From positions 1-64,000 of the forward strand of contig RWJK01000220.1 of the NCBI GenBank assembly GCA_004335835.1: a stretch of DNA of 64,000 nt, given 5' to 3'. How positions within the stretch are numbered: position 1 is the first letter of the stretch; the number at the start of each line of letters is the position of its first letter. The position numbers were made by a program, and so were the translations under genes. Below, piece by piece: positions 23,401 through 35,005 of the stretch. The notes beneath the pieces are model-generated. The model was not told where the DNA came from. It worked only from the letters and a program-made list of their open reading frames with translations, and did not search any database. The stretch is from Scenedesmus sp. ARA3. Taxonomy: Eukaryota > Chlorophyta > Chlorophyceae > Sphaeropleales > Scenedesmaceae.

Positions 23401-26400
23401 GTCACAGTGCTGCTGCTGCTGCTGCTCCTGTGGTTGCTGCTCCACCTGCCACATCAGCAGGCTGCCACTGTTGGTGCCCACCAGTAGCACATCATCACCC
23501 GCCACAGGCAGCACCGCCACGCTGCGAGCCTGCTCCTCCTGCAGCTGCACCACACAGCCCACCAACAACTGCTGCTGCTGCTGCTGGCTACTGCTGGGCC
23601 ATGGCATCAGCAGGAGGCTGTTGTCCACCCAAAGGCCCACAGCCACGACCAGCTGGCCACCTGCAGTGCACAAAGCACACACACATGCACCAATTGTGAT
23701 TACAGCAGCCAGCCAGCACAGTCAGCGAAGGCACAACGCACCATCGCCGCTGCAGAGCATGTGCAACCGCATGCACGTTGACACATAATTGTGGCCATCA
23801 ACTGCCGCCGCCTATCCAGTCAGCACAGCAGGTGCTGGCCCAGCCTGTGCAGGCCTGTCAGTGCTCCTGCCCATGTGCCTGTCTGAGCCCTCCAGCGCAA
23901 CCCCCTGCCTCACCTGTCAGGCGCAGCAGGGCCAGGGCGGAGGCCTGCTGCTGCAGCTCACAGGCAGCCACCTGCTGCAGCTGCCCTGAGCAGCAGCTGA
24001 TGCTGAGGCAGGTCACGCTGCTGCCACACGCCAGCACAACATGGCTGCCGCATGCTGCTGCAAGACTGATGGCGGCACCTGCAGCAGCGCACAGGCCCAG
24101 CGGCGGACAGGTGCATGTCACCAGTGACAGGTGCATGTCACCAGTGACACAAGGTCACGCACAGTAGCTGAAATACAACGCACCACAAATGCAAGCCAAC
24201 TGCAGCTGGTGATGTATACTGCCAGCAGCCTATGCTTGGAGGCACTGCCCAGCAAGCAAGCAGCAACAGCAGCAGAGGCGCACCTGGTGGGCTCCAGCTG
24301 TGCACCAGCTGCCTGTCAGGCTGCCTGCCCAGCACCCACACGCCAGCAGCAGTGACCTGCATACACGTACAGCATGCAGCGGCGTCAGCAGACTCACACG
24401 GGCCACGTGGCTGTTGCTATGCAGGACTTGAAGTTGGCTGGCACGACTGCATGCTGCACTTGCGTCTGTGTTGCAGGACACCGGGTCTGGTTGTCGTGCT
24501 CTTCAAAACCTGATGTCTAGCAGAACTGAATGCAGCAAACCACCAGCTCTTGGCAGGTTGGAAACGTGCCATCCACGTGAGCGTAGCAGCAGCAGCAGCA
24601 TCCCATGTGTCGCAGCAGTTGCCCCACCTGCAGCAGCCAGCCCCCGGGTGCCCCAGCCATCAGCAGTGAGGCCGCACCCTGCTGCAGCCCCGGCAGCCCC
24701 AGCTGCCTGAAGGTAGGCCCAGCCAGGGACAGCACCTCGCTCACGCCAGCAGAGAGGAAGGAGAAGCCCAGCAGGCTGTGCTGCTGCTGCTGCTGCTGCT
24801 TCTGTTGGGCTCCAGGCTGGCTGTGGTCGCACGCTGGCTGCTCAGCAATGGGGAACAGCACAGCATCACCCTGCATGCAACACAGCCACAAGCATAAGCA
24901 GAGAGCGTCAGCGTCTCCTGCATAACAGCTCATCCAGCTGCAGTGCCGGCCTATGAAGTTCAGTGAAACTCTAGCTGTAACACAAAACAGGTATCCTCGT
25001 GCAGCCAGCAACACCCCTGGCCAGCTTGCGTAGGTCTGTCTGATCACACCCAATCATTGCATTGCCAAGGTCATGCAGCTCATCAGCAGGCATGGTGACA
25101 AGCCCCTGCTCAAGCCGTACTGGCAGTGTGGGCCCGTCCAGCATGAAGGGGGTCAGCCCGGCACCGCTGCGCAGCACCGCCAGCTTGCCCCGCGGCGCAG
25201 CGCCGCACGCCACCAGCAGCTGCTGCTCAGGCAGGCCGCCTGCAGCACACACACGCACAGGTGAGGTGCATGCTGCAGCACACGCTCCCTGTCCGGCAGC
25301 TTGACAAGTTCCAACACAAACGAGTGTTCATCCACGTGCATGCTGGCGAGGAAGAAACAAGACGGCACACCCGCACATACAGACATGCATTCTGCAGTCC
25401 GCCACCGCGTGCATAGTCCCTGTCGCCTGCTGCTGCTCACCTGATGCGTCCTGCAGCGCCAGCACTGCCTGGGCCCCAGCCAGGCTGGGCATGAACGCAG
25501 ACTGCAGCACAGGACATGTCAGCTGCTGCTGCTGGCCGGCAGTGCATGGCCAGCCCAGCACTTGGCTGCTGCTGCTCTTGCTGCCAACAAACAACAGCCC
25601 AGCTAGCTGCGGGCCTTCCTGCTCCTCTGCCTCTGTCACTGGCAAACTTCTGCTGCTGCTGCTGTCAAAGGGAGCATAGCACAGCACATCCGGTATGGCC
25701 AGTGCACAGGTGGCTGTGATTGGCTGCCAGGTAGCTACAGCACCGCTGGTGTCAGGCAGGCGCAGCAGATACAGCCCTGCAAGGCAGCACAGACACATGA
25801 AACGCCGCATAAATCCCAGTACAAGAAGCAGCTGGTGAATGGCATAGCGGCAAGTGCCTCTTAGCGAGCAGCTTAAATTTATGTGCTCCAACTGCTACAG
25901 CAGTTGACACTGCAGCGGCCCAGGAAAACAACTGAAGCACACACACTTCCGTACATGCACCAACCCCTGCTGGCCCATCAAGGGGGCACAGCAGCACCTG
26001 CTGCGCTGCCCCACCTGCTCTGTCATCACCCACGATGTAGCTGCTGCTGCCTGGCAGGGCCACACAGCTGAGAGGCACCCCTGCCAGCTGCCACTGCAGC
26101 AGCTGCAGCTTGCGCACTGCCAGGCTGCCGGGGGTGGCTGCTGCTGCTGCTGCGCTGCTGCCTGCAGCATCTGATGCTGCTGCTGCTGCTGGCGCGCAGC
26201 TGCACAGCAGCACTCCCTGGCTGCTGATGAGCAGGGTGCCCTGCGGCAGCCCTCCACAGCCTGGGAAGGCCTGCAGCAGCCTGCTGCTGGGGTGCACGTT
26301 CCTGCGGGACGGCGGCAGCAGCAGCAAAACGCATGAGTACAGCACAGCTTGCTGCCAGCATGGCCACTGCTGCACATGAAACCTATGACGCAGTTACCTC

Positions 26401-27730
26401 ATGACTGGCAGCGCTGCTCAACCACCTACGATCAACTGAACCAATGTAACATTCTTGTCAGCTGCTGGTGCGCTAGAATCCAAAAGCGCTGCTGGCTGTT
26501 ATACATCCCTGCCTGCTGCGCCAGCCGCTGCCGCCCACCCACCTGAGTGACCAGGGCCCAGGGCTGGCTGCGCCTGCCTGCCAGTCCAGGGCCAGGCAGT
26601 CCACATGCAGCACGGGCGGCTGGCTGTTGGCTGCAGTACACACGCAGGCATCGAAACATCATGATCGTTGAAGGTGTACAGACTGAGGCATAGCGAGAGG
26701 GTGAGCAGTGCCGTAATGCAAATCACATGATAATTGACAAAAGAGCAGCAGGCGCAGCTGGTGAAGGCGCAGCTGCAGCAGCAAGAACCCCGAATGCACG
26801 ACGCTGCCAGCAGCCTCACGTGAGAGCTCGTGCAGCACTGCCAGCAGCGCGTTGCCCCGCAGGTCCAGCTGCTGCTCTGCTGGCGGCAGCCACGCCAGCG
26901 CCAGCACCCTGCTGTGCATGCGCACACACGCCAGCGGGCTGGACGACGCCTCTGCAGTCACGGCAGCAACCAGTGTTGCTAAATGGTATCCAACTACGCT
27001 GCTTTGCACATGTGCCCCTGGATAGGCTGCAGCAGCTTTGCAGGATTCATTAAACAGTAGTGGGGTCCCACTGAGCACAGCGCTGCTGGGAACATCGTGT
27101 AGTTGGTACAGCAGTTGGCAGCCAGCAGCACCACTGCAGGGGACCAACTGAGAGAGCATGCTGCTGATGCTGATGCTAGTATGGCCCACCTGGGAGCGTG
27201 CAGCTCAGCAGCGCCTGCCTGCAGGGGACTGCCTTCACCTGCAGCTGCATGCTGCCAGCGCCAAGCGGCGGCACTGCTCTGATCAGGTGCACAGCACCAG
27301 CCTGGCACGCAGCTGCAACCAGCGACGCACTGCTGGCTCCAACAGCAGCTGACAGCACGTTGCTGGTGATGATGCAGCCAAAGGGCTGCAGATTCTGCAG
27401 TGCATCGTCCACGCATGTGGCTCCTAGCACAGCGTGCTGCAGCAGCGCGGGTGCACCACCTGGCTCTGATGGCAGTGTATGCAGAGAGCAATGCCCTCCT
27501 TCAGCCAGCAGCAGCAGGTGATTGCTGGGCAGGTGGACCATCTGTAGGATGCTTGCTGGGGCCTTCCAGGGTTGGCCTTGCTCCAGGCCATAGCTGTGCA
27601 CCCCACATGCTGACAGATGGGTGTCATGAAGCAGCAGCACCTGGCCACGCCCGCCAAAGCCTGGCACATGCTGAGCGCAGTTCACGGACGCTGGAGGCTG
27701 CAGCGATCGATACAGCAGCGATGAACTCAT
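20433..27730 (-). CDS. DDB1/CPSF-A superfamily beta-propeller protein (MMS1_N type)
   Basis: Eleven exons (27190-27730, 26820-26951, 26543-26630, 26015-26301, 25441-25776, about 25100-25239, 24628-24870, 24284-24356, 23914-24078, 21988-23660, 20433-21842), about 1,700 aa. The lower border of the sixth exon is open (25100 or 25121 are phase-compatible donors; both are weak). Landmarks match the triple-propeller family DDB1, CPSF160 and SF3B3: LLVACGAAPRGKLAVLRSGA (the GxxPxGxLRxxRxG strand), LLGFSFLSAGVSEVLSLAG, VTAAGVWVLGRQPDRQLVHS followed by ISLAAACGSHVVLACG, a late blade with LLLLVQ and LVLDARSLAVLLALG, and a C-terminus with LLQLQKRLLEQ, KASFRNFQRSLPR and FNCVDGDLL, the family's C-terminal helix block. 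Closest type I can name is the plant CPSF-A-domain protein At3g11960; a role in ubiquitin ligase, splicing or RNA 3' processing is not settled by sequence. Large Ala/Gln/Ser insertions lie in propeller loops. Confidence 0.75.
24106..24149. repeat. 20-bp tandem duplication with inner dyad, in an intron
   Basis: The unit GACAGGTGCATGTCACCAGT occurs twice in a row (24106-24125 and 24126-24145). Each copy contains GTGACA...TGTCAC dyad symmetry. It lies in the intron 24079-24283 of the DDB1/CPSF-A-like gene. Confidence 0.9.
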
Positions 27731-28196
27731 GTGTCCTTGCGATCACAGACGTGTCTGTACAGCACAGGCTGCGTGTTGATGTGTGTGAGCAGCACGTCCG
27801 TATTTGAACTTGACAGCTTATCCTGAAACTTTTCCTACGCCATCATGAATCGGTAGCATTACGCTAGACTATCAGTTGGCTGCTCATTGACCGTGCCGGT
27901 TGTCAGAAAGTCAAGTACAGGTCTGTAGGTCTTGCAAGTTACATTTCAGCATGTGCCTCCAGCTCAGAAGACAATTCTGCAGTCACTCTGTTCACAAGGT
28001 ATGAGCAACCCTGTTAAAATATGTGGCCGCAGTGACGCACACCAGTGTACACATGTGTGGATCAACACACGCCAGTACAATCAGGCTGTGTGTACTGCCC
28101 ATGCAAGCCGCCTGATGGCAGGCGCCTAGCCTACATCCAGTACTAATAGCTTATAGTGCAGAATACCAGAGAGCAATGTCTACCAGCAACCCAGCA
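27731..28196. other. Intergenic between DDB1/CPSF-A-like start and HYDIN stop
   Basis: 466 bp, both genes leftward. The HYDIN 3' UTR and a candidate TGTAA (27939-27943, minus) occupy the right part; the remaining roughly 200 bp must contain the DDB1-like promoter. Nothing else is recognised. Confidence 0.5.
27939..27943 (-). other. Candidate TGTAA poly(A) signal for HYDIN
   Basis: TTACA on the + strand, TGTAA on the coding strand, about 254 bases past the HYDIN stop codon at 28197-28199. Confidence 0.45.
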
Positions 28197-31100
28197 TCAC
28201 GCCTGCAAGTAGAACACCCATTGTGTGCTAGTCTGCTTGGGACACGTCACTGTCAACTTGCCAGTCCTGCTCAGCCCAGCAGACGCAGCATCGCTGCCGC
28301 TGCTACCTGCTGTTGCTGCTGCCTTTGCTGCTGCATCTGGCTTGTAGTTAACTGTGATAGTCACGGGCTTCTTCGGCTGCAGCTTCTCACTGGGCTTGGC
28401 AACCACAAAGGCAGGGTTGTCCACGCTGTAGAAGAACTCAGCCTCGCTGGCAAACACGTTTCGGAAGGGCACAGCAGCAGAGCCCTTGCTCACGTCCACT
28501 GGGCCTTGCGGCTTGGGCGGCACACACTGCCCTACAAGCGGCACCTCATACGGCCCAGCTGCAGCGGAGCTCAGCAGCAGCACATCCCTGAAGACCTCTC
28601 CCACTGCACACGGCTCAAAGCCAACCACGCACTCCACCTCCACGCCAGTTGGGCCTGCAGCTGGCGCCGTGACAGTGACAGGCACGTCAAATCCGCTGCT
28701 GCTGAGCAGGTTGCCACCTGATGTGGTGCTGCCGCTGCTCTTGAAGCTGCACTTGTAGTCCGTCTTTTCAGGCAGCCAGTGCGTGAAGCGGAACACCTGC
28801 ACACAAGGTACACAGGTAGTGCTCACCATCCACATAATCCAATACAGCAAGTGCTACTGTTGCCGCTGTGGCATAGCAGTCACGCGCGGCGGTTGTCCTG
28901 TCTTCCAGGCGTATACAACGTGGGTCAGGCGCACTGCCGATGATGCACAGAGCGACACCCGCCAGCTGCCCGCTGCAGCTGCCCACCCACCTGCGTATCC
29001 CGTGTGCCCAGCGGCACGCTAAAGGCCAGGCTCCGTCCCGGGTTGGTGGGTGCGCCTGTCAGCCTCAGCCGCCACTCATACAGCCCCAGCTCGGGGCTGT
29101 CCAGGCGCAGCACTGCCTCGCTGGCGCCCACCAGCAGCGGCCTGAAGCGCACCTCCAGCGGCGTGGTGCTGCCTGCTGCTAGCACAGGCGGCTCCTGCGA
29201 CAGGCTCACCTGCATGGGCAGGTTGTACGAGATACACGACTTGGTGTCAGGCATTTGCCTACTGCATCAGACGAGACCAGCCAGGGCATGACGGCAAGCC
29301 GTATGCAAAGCAGCAGCAGCAGCAGACGCTGATGTGCTCCAGTCAAAACCAGCTGAGGACAAGCAAGAGCTGCCCGGCACCTGTGAGCAAAGCATACCTG
29401 CTTGCTGGTGCAGCTGAACTTGAGCGGGACCTGCGTTGCCAGTGGGTTGGTGATACTGATGGTGGTGCTTGTCTTGCTGAAGCAGGGGCACTCCATCACC
29501 AGCTGGCCCATGGGCGCGGGTGCACTGCTGGTGAGCTTCAGCTCGTAGAAGGTGTACTCTCCAGTGGCTTCGTTCTTGAATGTGATGCGCGCATGCGTCA
29601 AACCCTGCAATTGTTGTGCAGACACAACAGGCCAAGAGAAGTTATGGATAGGCTGGGAGTTGCCGTGCAGAGTTGGGGGTTGCAGGAAAGGCAGCACAGT
29701 TGGAGAACAACATGCAGTTAGACTCTGCTTACCGTGGTGTAGCTGTACACGCTGAGCTTATAGTCCCTGTCAGTCAGCGCTGGCACATCAATGGCGGTGG
29801 GCCCCTCCAGACGTGTGCTGGCTTCTCCCACCAGCAGCTCCTTGATGACCCTGCAGGGACAGCAGCACACAGCTCGGGCGTCAGACTGCAGCCACATGCA
29901 GCTGAATGCCACAACACGTTGAGCAGACTGAGCCAGCACGACAAAGGGAACCGCGCACCACTTTGCCTGCAAACTGTAAGCCGCAAGGTACAGGTTGTGG
30001 CACTTACTTGAAGCGCTGTGGCTTGTGCAGCCAGTTGCTGACGCGCAGCGTCTGGCTGTGCTGCGTCTTGGCGGGGAGGGAGAGCTCCACTACTGCTACC
30101 GGAGTGGGCTGGTCCGACTGCAGCCGACAACAGAGAGGAGCATGACATCACAAACGTATGAGAAGAGAACAGACCATGCACAGTGTTACGCGGTTGCCCC
30201 ACCCTGCATGTATATCTTTGGCGCGCGCTGGGCTGCAACTGTGTTGATGTTGAAGCGGCTCACAGGCCGCAGCCTCACCTGGCCATACAGCTTGTACAGC
30301 AGGCCGCTGCCATCAGGGATGGGGAAGAACACGCTGCCTTCGTGCGGCTGCCCCTCAGCCGGCGTCATGGTCAGCGGCTTATACACTAGTGTGTACTCAG
30401 CAGACCCACCGGCAGGCACCTGCACAGCACACAGCAGCAAAACACCAGCAAAGCGCCGAAGTAAGTTGCTGACACCAACTCATGCGGACCACATCACATG
30501 CCAGTTGTGCAGGCATGGGTCTGGATGCAGTCAGCACAGGAAGCACACAGCAAGCAGGCTTGCTTCTCACCTGCAGGAATTCTGGGCCAGACCAGAACTC
30601 ATTCTGTATGGCTGGCCGCAGCTGCCAGTTGGTGCTGCTGCTGTTGGACAGCGTGATGCTCTTGCTGGTGCTGGTGCGCACGTTGCACTTGAAGCTGAGC
30701 TCCCCGGCTGCCTCGCTCTGCACACACACCCCAGTCAGAGTCAGCAGCAGGTCGCTGCTGGCAGCTGCAGCGCCAGCGAGCTCTGCTGCGCTGCCGCCGC
30801 TGCCTGCTGGAGCGGAGTTGAGCAGTCTGCAGTGAACGCGCTCCACGCGTATGTCTGCGTTGACTGCTGTTGGGTGGAACGCCACCTCCAGCTTCACATC
30901 CTGCCCAGGAGCCAGGAAGCCGTCTGCAGACAATCACCACGTCAGCAGCGGCCAGAAATTTGTCCAAGATGGCGTATACTAGCACACTTGAGCACCTAAG
31001 CAGCGCCTGGCAACATGCAGGTCTTCTAGCCCACCCTGGCAAGCGTCACACACGCTGTGATAGCCCATGCTCAACGGCCATGGCCAAGTCCATCACGACA

Positions 31101-34100
31101 GCCAACTGCCACGCACACACCTGCAGGGCTGATGCTGAACTGCTGGCCCAGGGGCCGCACATCCCAGGCGAAGCGGCAGCCAAGGTCCCCATGGTTGCTC
31201 AGCTGCAGCCGCTTGGTGGTCCTGCTACCCAGCACCACCGTGCCGAAGGGTATGCTGTCACTTGCCAGCAGCAGCGCCATGCCTGTGCTGGCACCCGTCA
31301 GTGTGGCCAGCACCTGAGGCACGCCAGCCACTAGGGCGTGCAAAGGCTCCTTGAACGCCAGCATGCGCTTCTTGGGCCTGCGTTAGGCAAACAACCAGGT
31401 GGCATTTGGGCAATGCGTGCCGGGCTGTCTAGCTCTTGCACATACTGGTCAGCGTACTGCTGTCGTGCTTTGCTCAAGATCAACAGAAGGAAGTCCGAAT
31501 CCAAATGAATCAGCCTGTCAAGTATGCCAAGGCAAGGCTCAGCACCCTGCAGCCGCCACGGCAAACCCACCTGTACCACAGCGTCACTTCTGCCACCTCA
31601 TGCGGCTTGAGCAGCATGCCGCCTGCAGGCATCACCTCCACCTGCAGCCGCTCAAACAGCTCCATGCTGGGCTCAAAGCTGACAAAGGCAGCCGCCTTGC
31701 CGCGATTGGCCAGCGCCAGCGTCCTGCTGCAGCTTGAACCGCAAGGGACGGCTCCAAAGGACACCCCGCGCTGCAGCTGCTCAGGTTTGGCAAGCTCGAC
31801 ACGCAGCGGCACACCCTCGCCTGCAGACAGTGTTGCGGCAGGCATAAAATCAGTTCGAGAAGAGGCATCACTGCCAGTGAGTGGCTGTACAAGCAGCACC
31901 TGGTACAGGGCCTTAGCACACAGTTCTGAATTCAAACAGCTGTGCATGCCTTGCAATGCCAGCTCACCTGCCAACATGATGTTGATGTTGTAGAGCCCAT
32001 TCACCCTGAGGGGCATCACTGCGGCATATTCCTGTGCTGCTGTGGGCTTGAATGTGACGGGGACCTCTGTGCTTTGCCCGGGCGCAAGCATGCATGATGT
32101 GCTCATGACCTGCGGGCAGCAGCATGGCGCAGCAGTAGTACGGGATTGTACAAAACTATGAAAAAGCAAGTAACACTCACACCTGTGCTGCTGCAGCAAT
32201 TGAGGCCTGCTCAACCTTGTGTCTGATACTATACTAAGTGAGGTACTGTGTCTATCGTGTTGCTTATGACTTGTCAGCTGACTCGTACAGTTGTTGAAAC
32301 ATCCCAAGCCTACCTGCCAGTTGTCGTTGCTGTCAAACAGCACATCGATGCCAACCGCTTGCTTGTCCTGGTTCTGCACCATTAGGCTGACACTCGAGGG
32401 CGTCATGCCCTGCTGCCAGACATGGCATGGCCCAAAGTTGTGGCTGAGGAAGCTGAAGTGCAGCTTGGGCTTGTAGCCGGAGCCGCTCAGCACCAGCTGG
32501 TACTTGGGCCCATTGATGATCTGCAGATCACACGCGTGCAGGCAGGGACACAGCATGTGCATCACGAAGTCATTGGTTTGCTGCGGTGCTGTGACAGATG
32601 AACAACAGCTCAACTACAGTGGCCGGTGATATGTGGCAGTGCATACTTGCACACCAAAAGCTGCAGGGCTTGCATCCCACCTGGCAGCTGATTGGGTAGC
32701 CATCAAGGTGCTCCTGCGTTGTTGGTGCGTAGCTGATCTCCACCACACGCCGCTCGCCCTTGGGCACGCTGCCGGCCTGGGGCTTGACAGACAGGCTGGC
32801 ATTGCTGCCCAGCTCCCACACAAAGTCAAAGTTGACGCGCCCAGAGTTGATCAACGCCAAGCTCTTCACCACGCGGTCATTGATCACCACCTGCAGCACA
32901 GCAGCACACACACCAAATACTCAACATGCGCTCAGTCATCAGCTGAGCAGTAGTGTGTGTTCTGCATATATCCACATCAAACGTCGCAGCTGGTGTTATT
33001 TGAAGCCCAGGCCAGTATGGCAGAGCATGCTGCAGATGTGCGCAGCCACAGCAACAGCGCAAGAAGCAGCGCACCTGGCCATAGTCCAGGTTGTTTGTGC
33101 CTGATGGTGACATCTCCAGGCTGCTGTCGTCCGGCAGCTCCAGCAGCAGCGACGGCTGCAGGGCATAGCCCTCGCCCTTCACGTTGAGCACCAGCGGCGT
33201 GGGCTTGTTGCGCACACGCACCGCTACATTGTAGTTGATGGGCCGCTCAGCTTGGGGCGCAAATACAGCGCACAGCTCGATCTGCAGTGCGCAACACAAA
33301 GCATGCTGCGTATTAGCATTAGCAGCGGCAGAGTTCAAGAGTTGTGCAGCTGCTCGTGAGGGCGGCATGCAGCACGTACAGCAGCTGGGCAGGTGACGCT
33401 GCCTGCTCTTAACAACCAGGGCAGCAACCAGGCTACACAACTGCTCACCTTCGAGTTGGCTGGCACTGTGCCTGCTGCCGGCTGAATGTCCAGCAGGGCC
33501 TTGCCACCTGATGCTGCCAGCAGTGCATCACTGGCACCGTAGCTGGTTTTGTCCAGGGCAAACGTGAACGGCAGGTGCTCATCGTTGTTCAGAGTGAACT
33601 TGATCTTGCCGCGCACACCCAGTTGAACCTGCAGCAAAGCAGTAAGGGTGGTCAGCAGCTGTGAGGTGAAGCGGCATGCACTGCGCAAGGGGTGCTGCAG
33701 CAGCCTGTGCTTGTGTTGCAGCCATAGACAGACAAGCAGCAGCATCTAAGGCTGCATTATCCTGCTTGCCTCAGGCCCAGGCGCACCTGGCCGAAGTTGA
33801 TGGCTGGCCTGTCCAGGCTGATGCGCGGCTCCAGCACGTGGCCCACCAGCAGGAAGGGCACGCAGATGCCTTGGCTGGGGATGCTGAAGGACCAGAACGA
33901 CTCACACAGCAAGTCACTGGTGGGGGTGAACTCGAACACCATCTCATAGCGCCTGTGGTTCAAGAGCAGCACATGGGGTGAGTGGGTTGCTGAAAAATGC
34001 TGTGTCAATGCTTAGCATACTCAAGCTCAACCTGCACTAACCACAGCAATAAAGTACGCAAGGCAGCCGAGTCCAGCGCCTCACCTTCCACCAGAGATGG

Positions 34101-35005
34101 TGCCCTTGCGCACCAGGCAGTTAAATGGGCTGGCAGGTGGCGGCCCACCCAGTGCCGCAACAGCGGGCGGCAGCACTGGCGCCCACACAAAGTCGTAGCT
34201 GATGCTTGTTGGGTTCAGGATGAAGAACTGCTTGGTGTTGCGCACGCGCACACCCAAGGAGTCAAACTCAAGCACCTGCAGGGTGCCGAAGTGTTGCACA
34301 CAGATTGTCAGCATCACACAAAGCTGAAAAGTGGACTCCCTACTAGGTAGTACTACATAACTGGTGACCTGCCACGCAGTGAAACAAGGTCATACCACTA
34401 CTGCTGCTCCAAAGTGCCAAGCACAGCTGCAACAGCTGCAGCGCCAGGCTGCATCTCACCTTGGTGGCTGGGTCCAGCGGCTCCACCACTCCCGAGGGGC
34501 CCGGCAGCTCTGGGTTGCGGCGCCCTGCTGGCAGGTAGTCGCTGTCAGGCAGCTCAAAGTGGCACCACGGCCGCAGCACCTGCGCGCAAAAGCAGCAGAT
34601 GCACTGACAGCACGGCATTGGAGTGATACATCAATAATTCAATGCCGTAGCACGTTCAGATTGCGGCGCAAACAGTGATGTACCGCATAATCCCACTACA
34701 GGATATTACATGGTACAGATGGTAAACACACTGTGCACGCACCTTGCCCGTGACCTCCCTGGTGAGCTGCTTGAATGAATCTGCAGCAGCGCCCGAGGCT
34801 GTGGCTGCCAGCTGCTCCAGCACCGGCATGTGGCACATGATGGTCCTGCTGACGTCCTCCACCTCCTGCGGGCTGAACCTCAGCGTGAACTGCTGGCTGC
34901 CGCCACCAGACATCATGCCAGCCTCCGGCGTAAGCGTGTACAGGCCTACGGTGACATGGCGCAGAGCAGTGGCCTGGTGATTGACAAACAACTGCAGGCT
35001 TCGCC
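28197..35005 (-). other. HYDIN: HYDIN exons 40-57 (about aa 3,919-5,241)
   Basis: Exons: 34743-35005, 34460-34579, 34085-34275, 33787-33952, 33449-33628, 33075-33281, 32681-32890, 32314-32520, 31968-32109, 31571-31820, 31121-31377, 30571-30923, 30279-30419, 30008-30117, 29733-29850, 29398-29604, 28991-29239, 28197-28796. The last five exons match the animal HYDIN C-terminus almost segment by segment: NWLHKPQRF, ARITFKNEATGEYTFYELKL, ELGLYEWRLRLTGAP, PLGTRDTQVFRFTHWLPEKT, PPKPQGPV and VDNPAF, ending WVFYLQA. The acceptor at 29239 (CACCAAG) has a weak pyrimidine tract; it is the only one found that keeps frame and the conserved strand. Confidence 0.85.

Noticed and set aside
22046..23788. Several + strand Ser/Cys/Ala-rich open frames
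   Set aside because: All lie over the largest internal exon of the DDB1/CPSF-A-like gene and arise from CTG/GCA repeats read in other frames.
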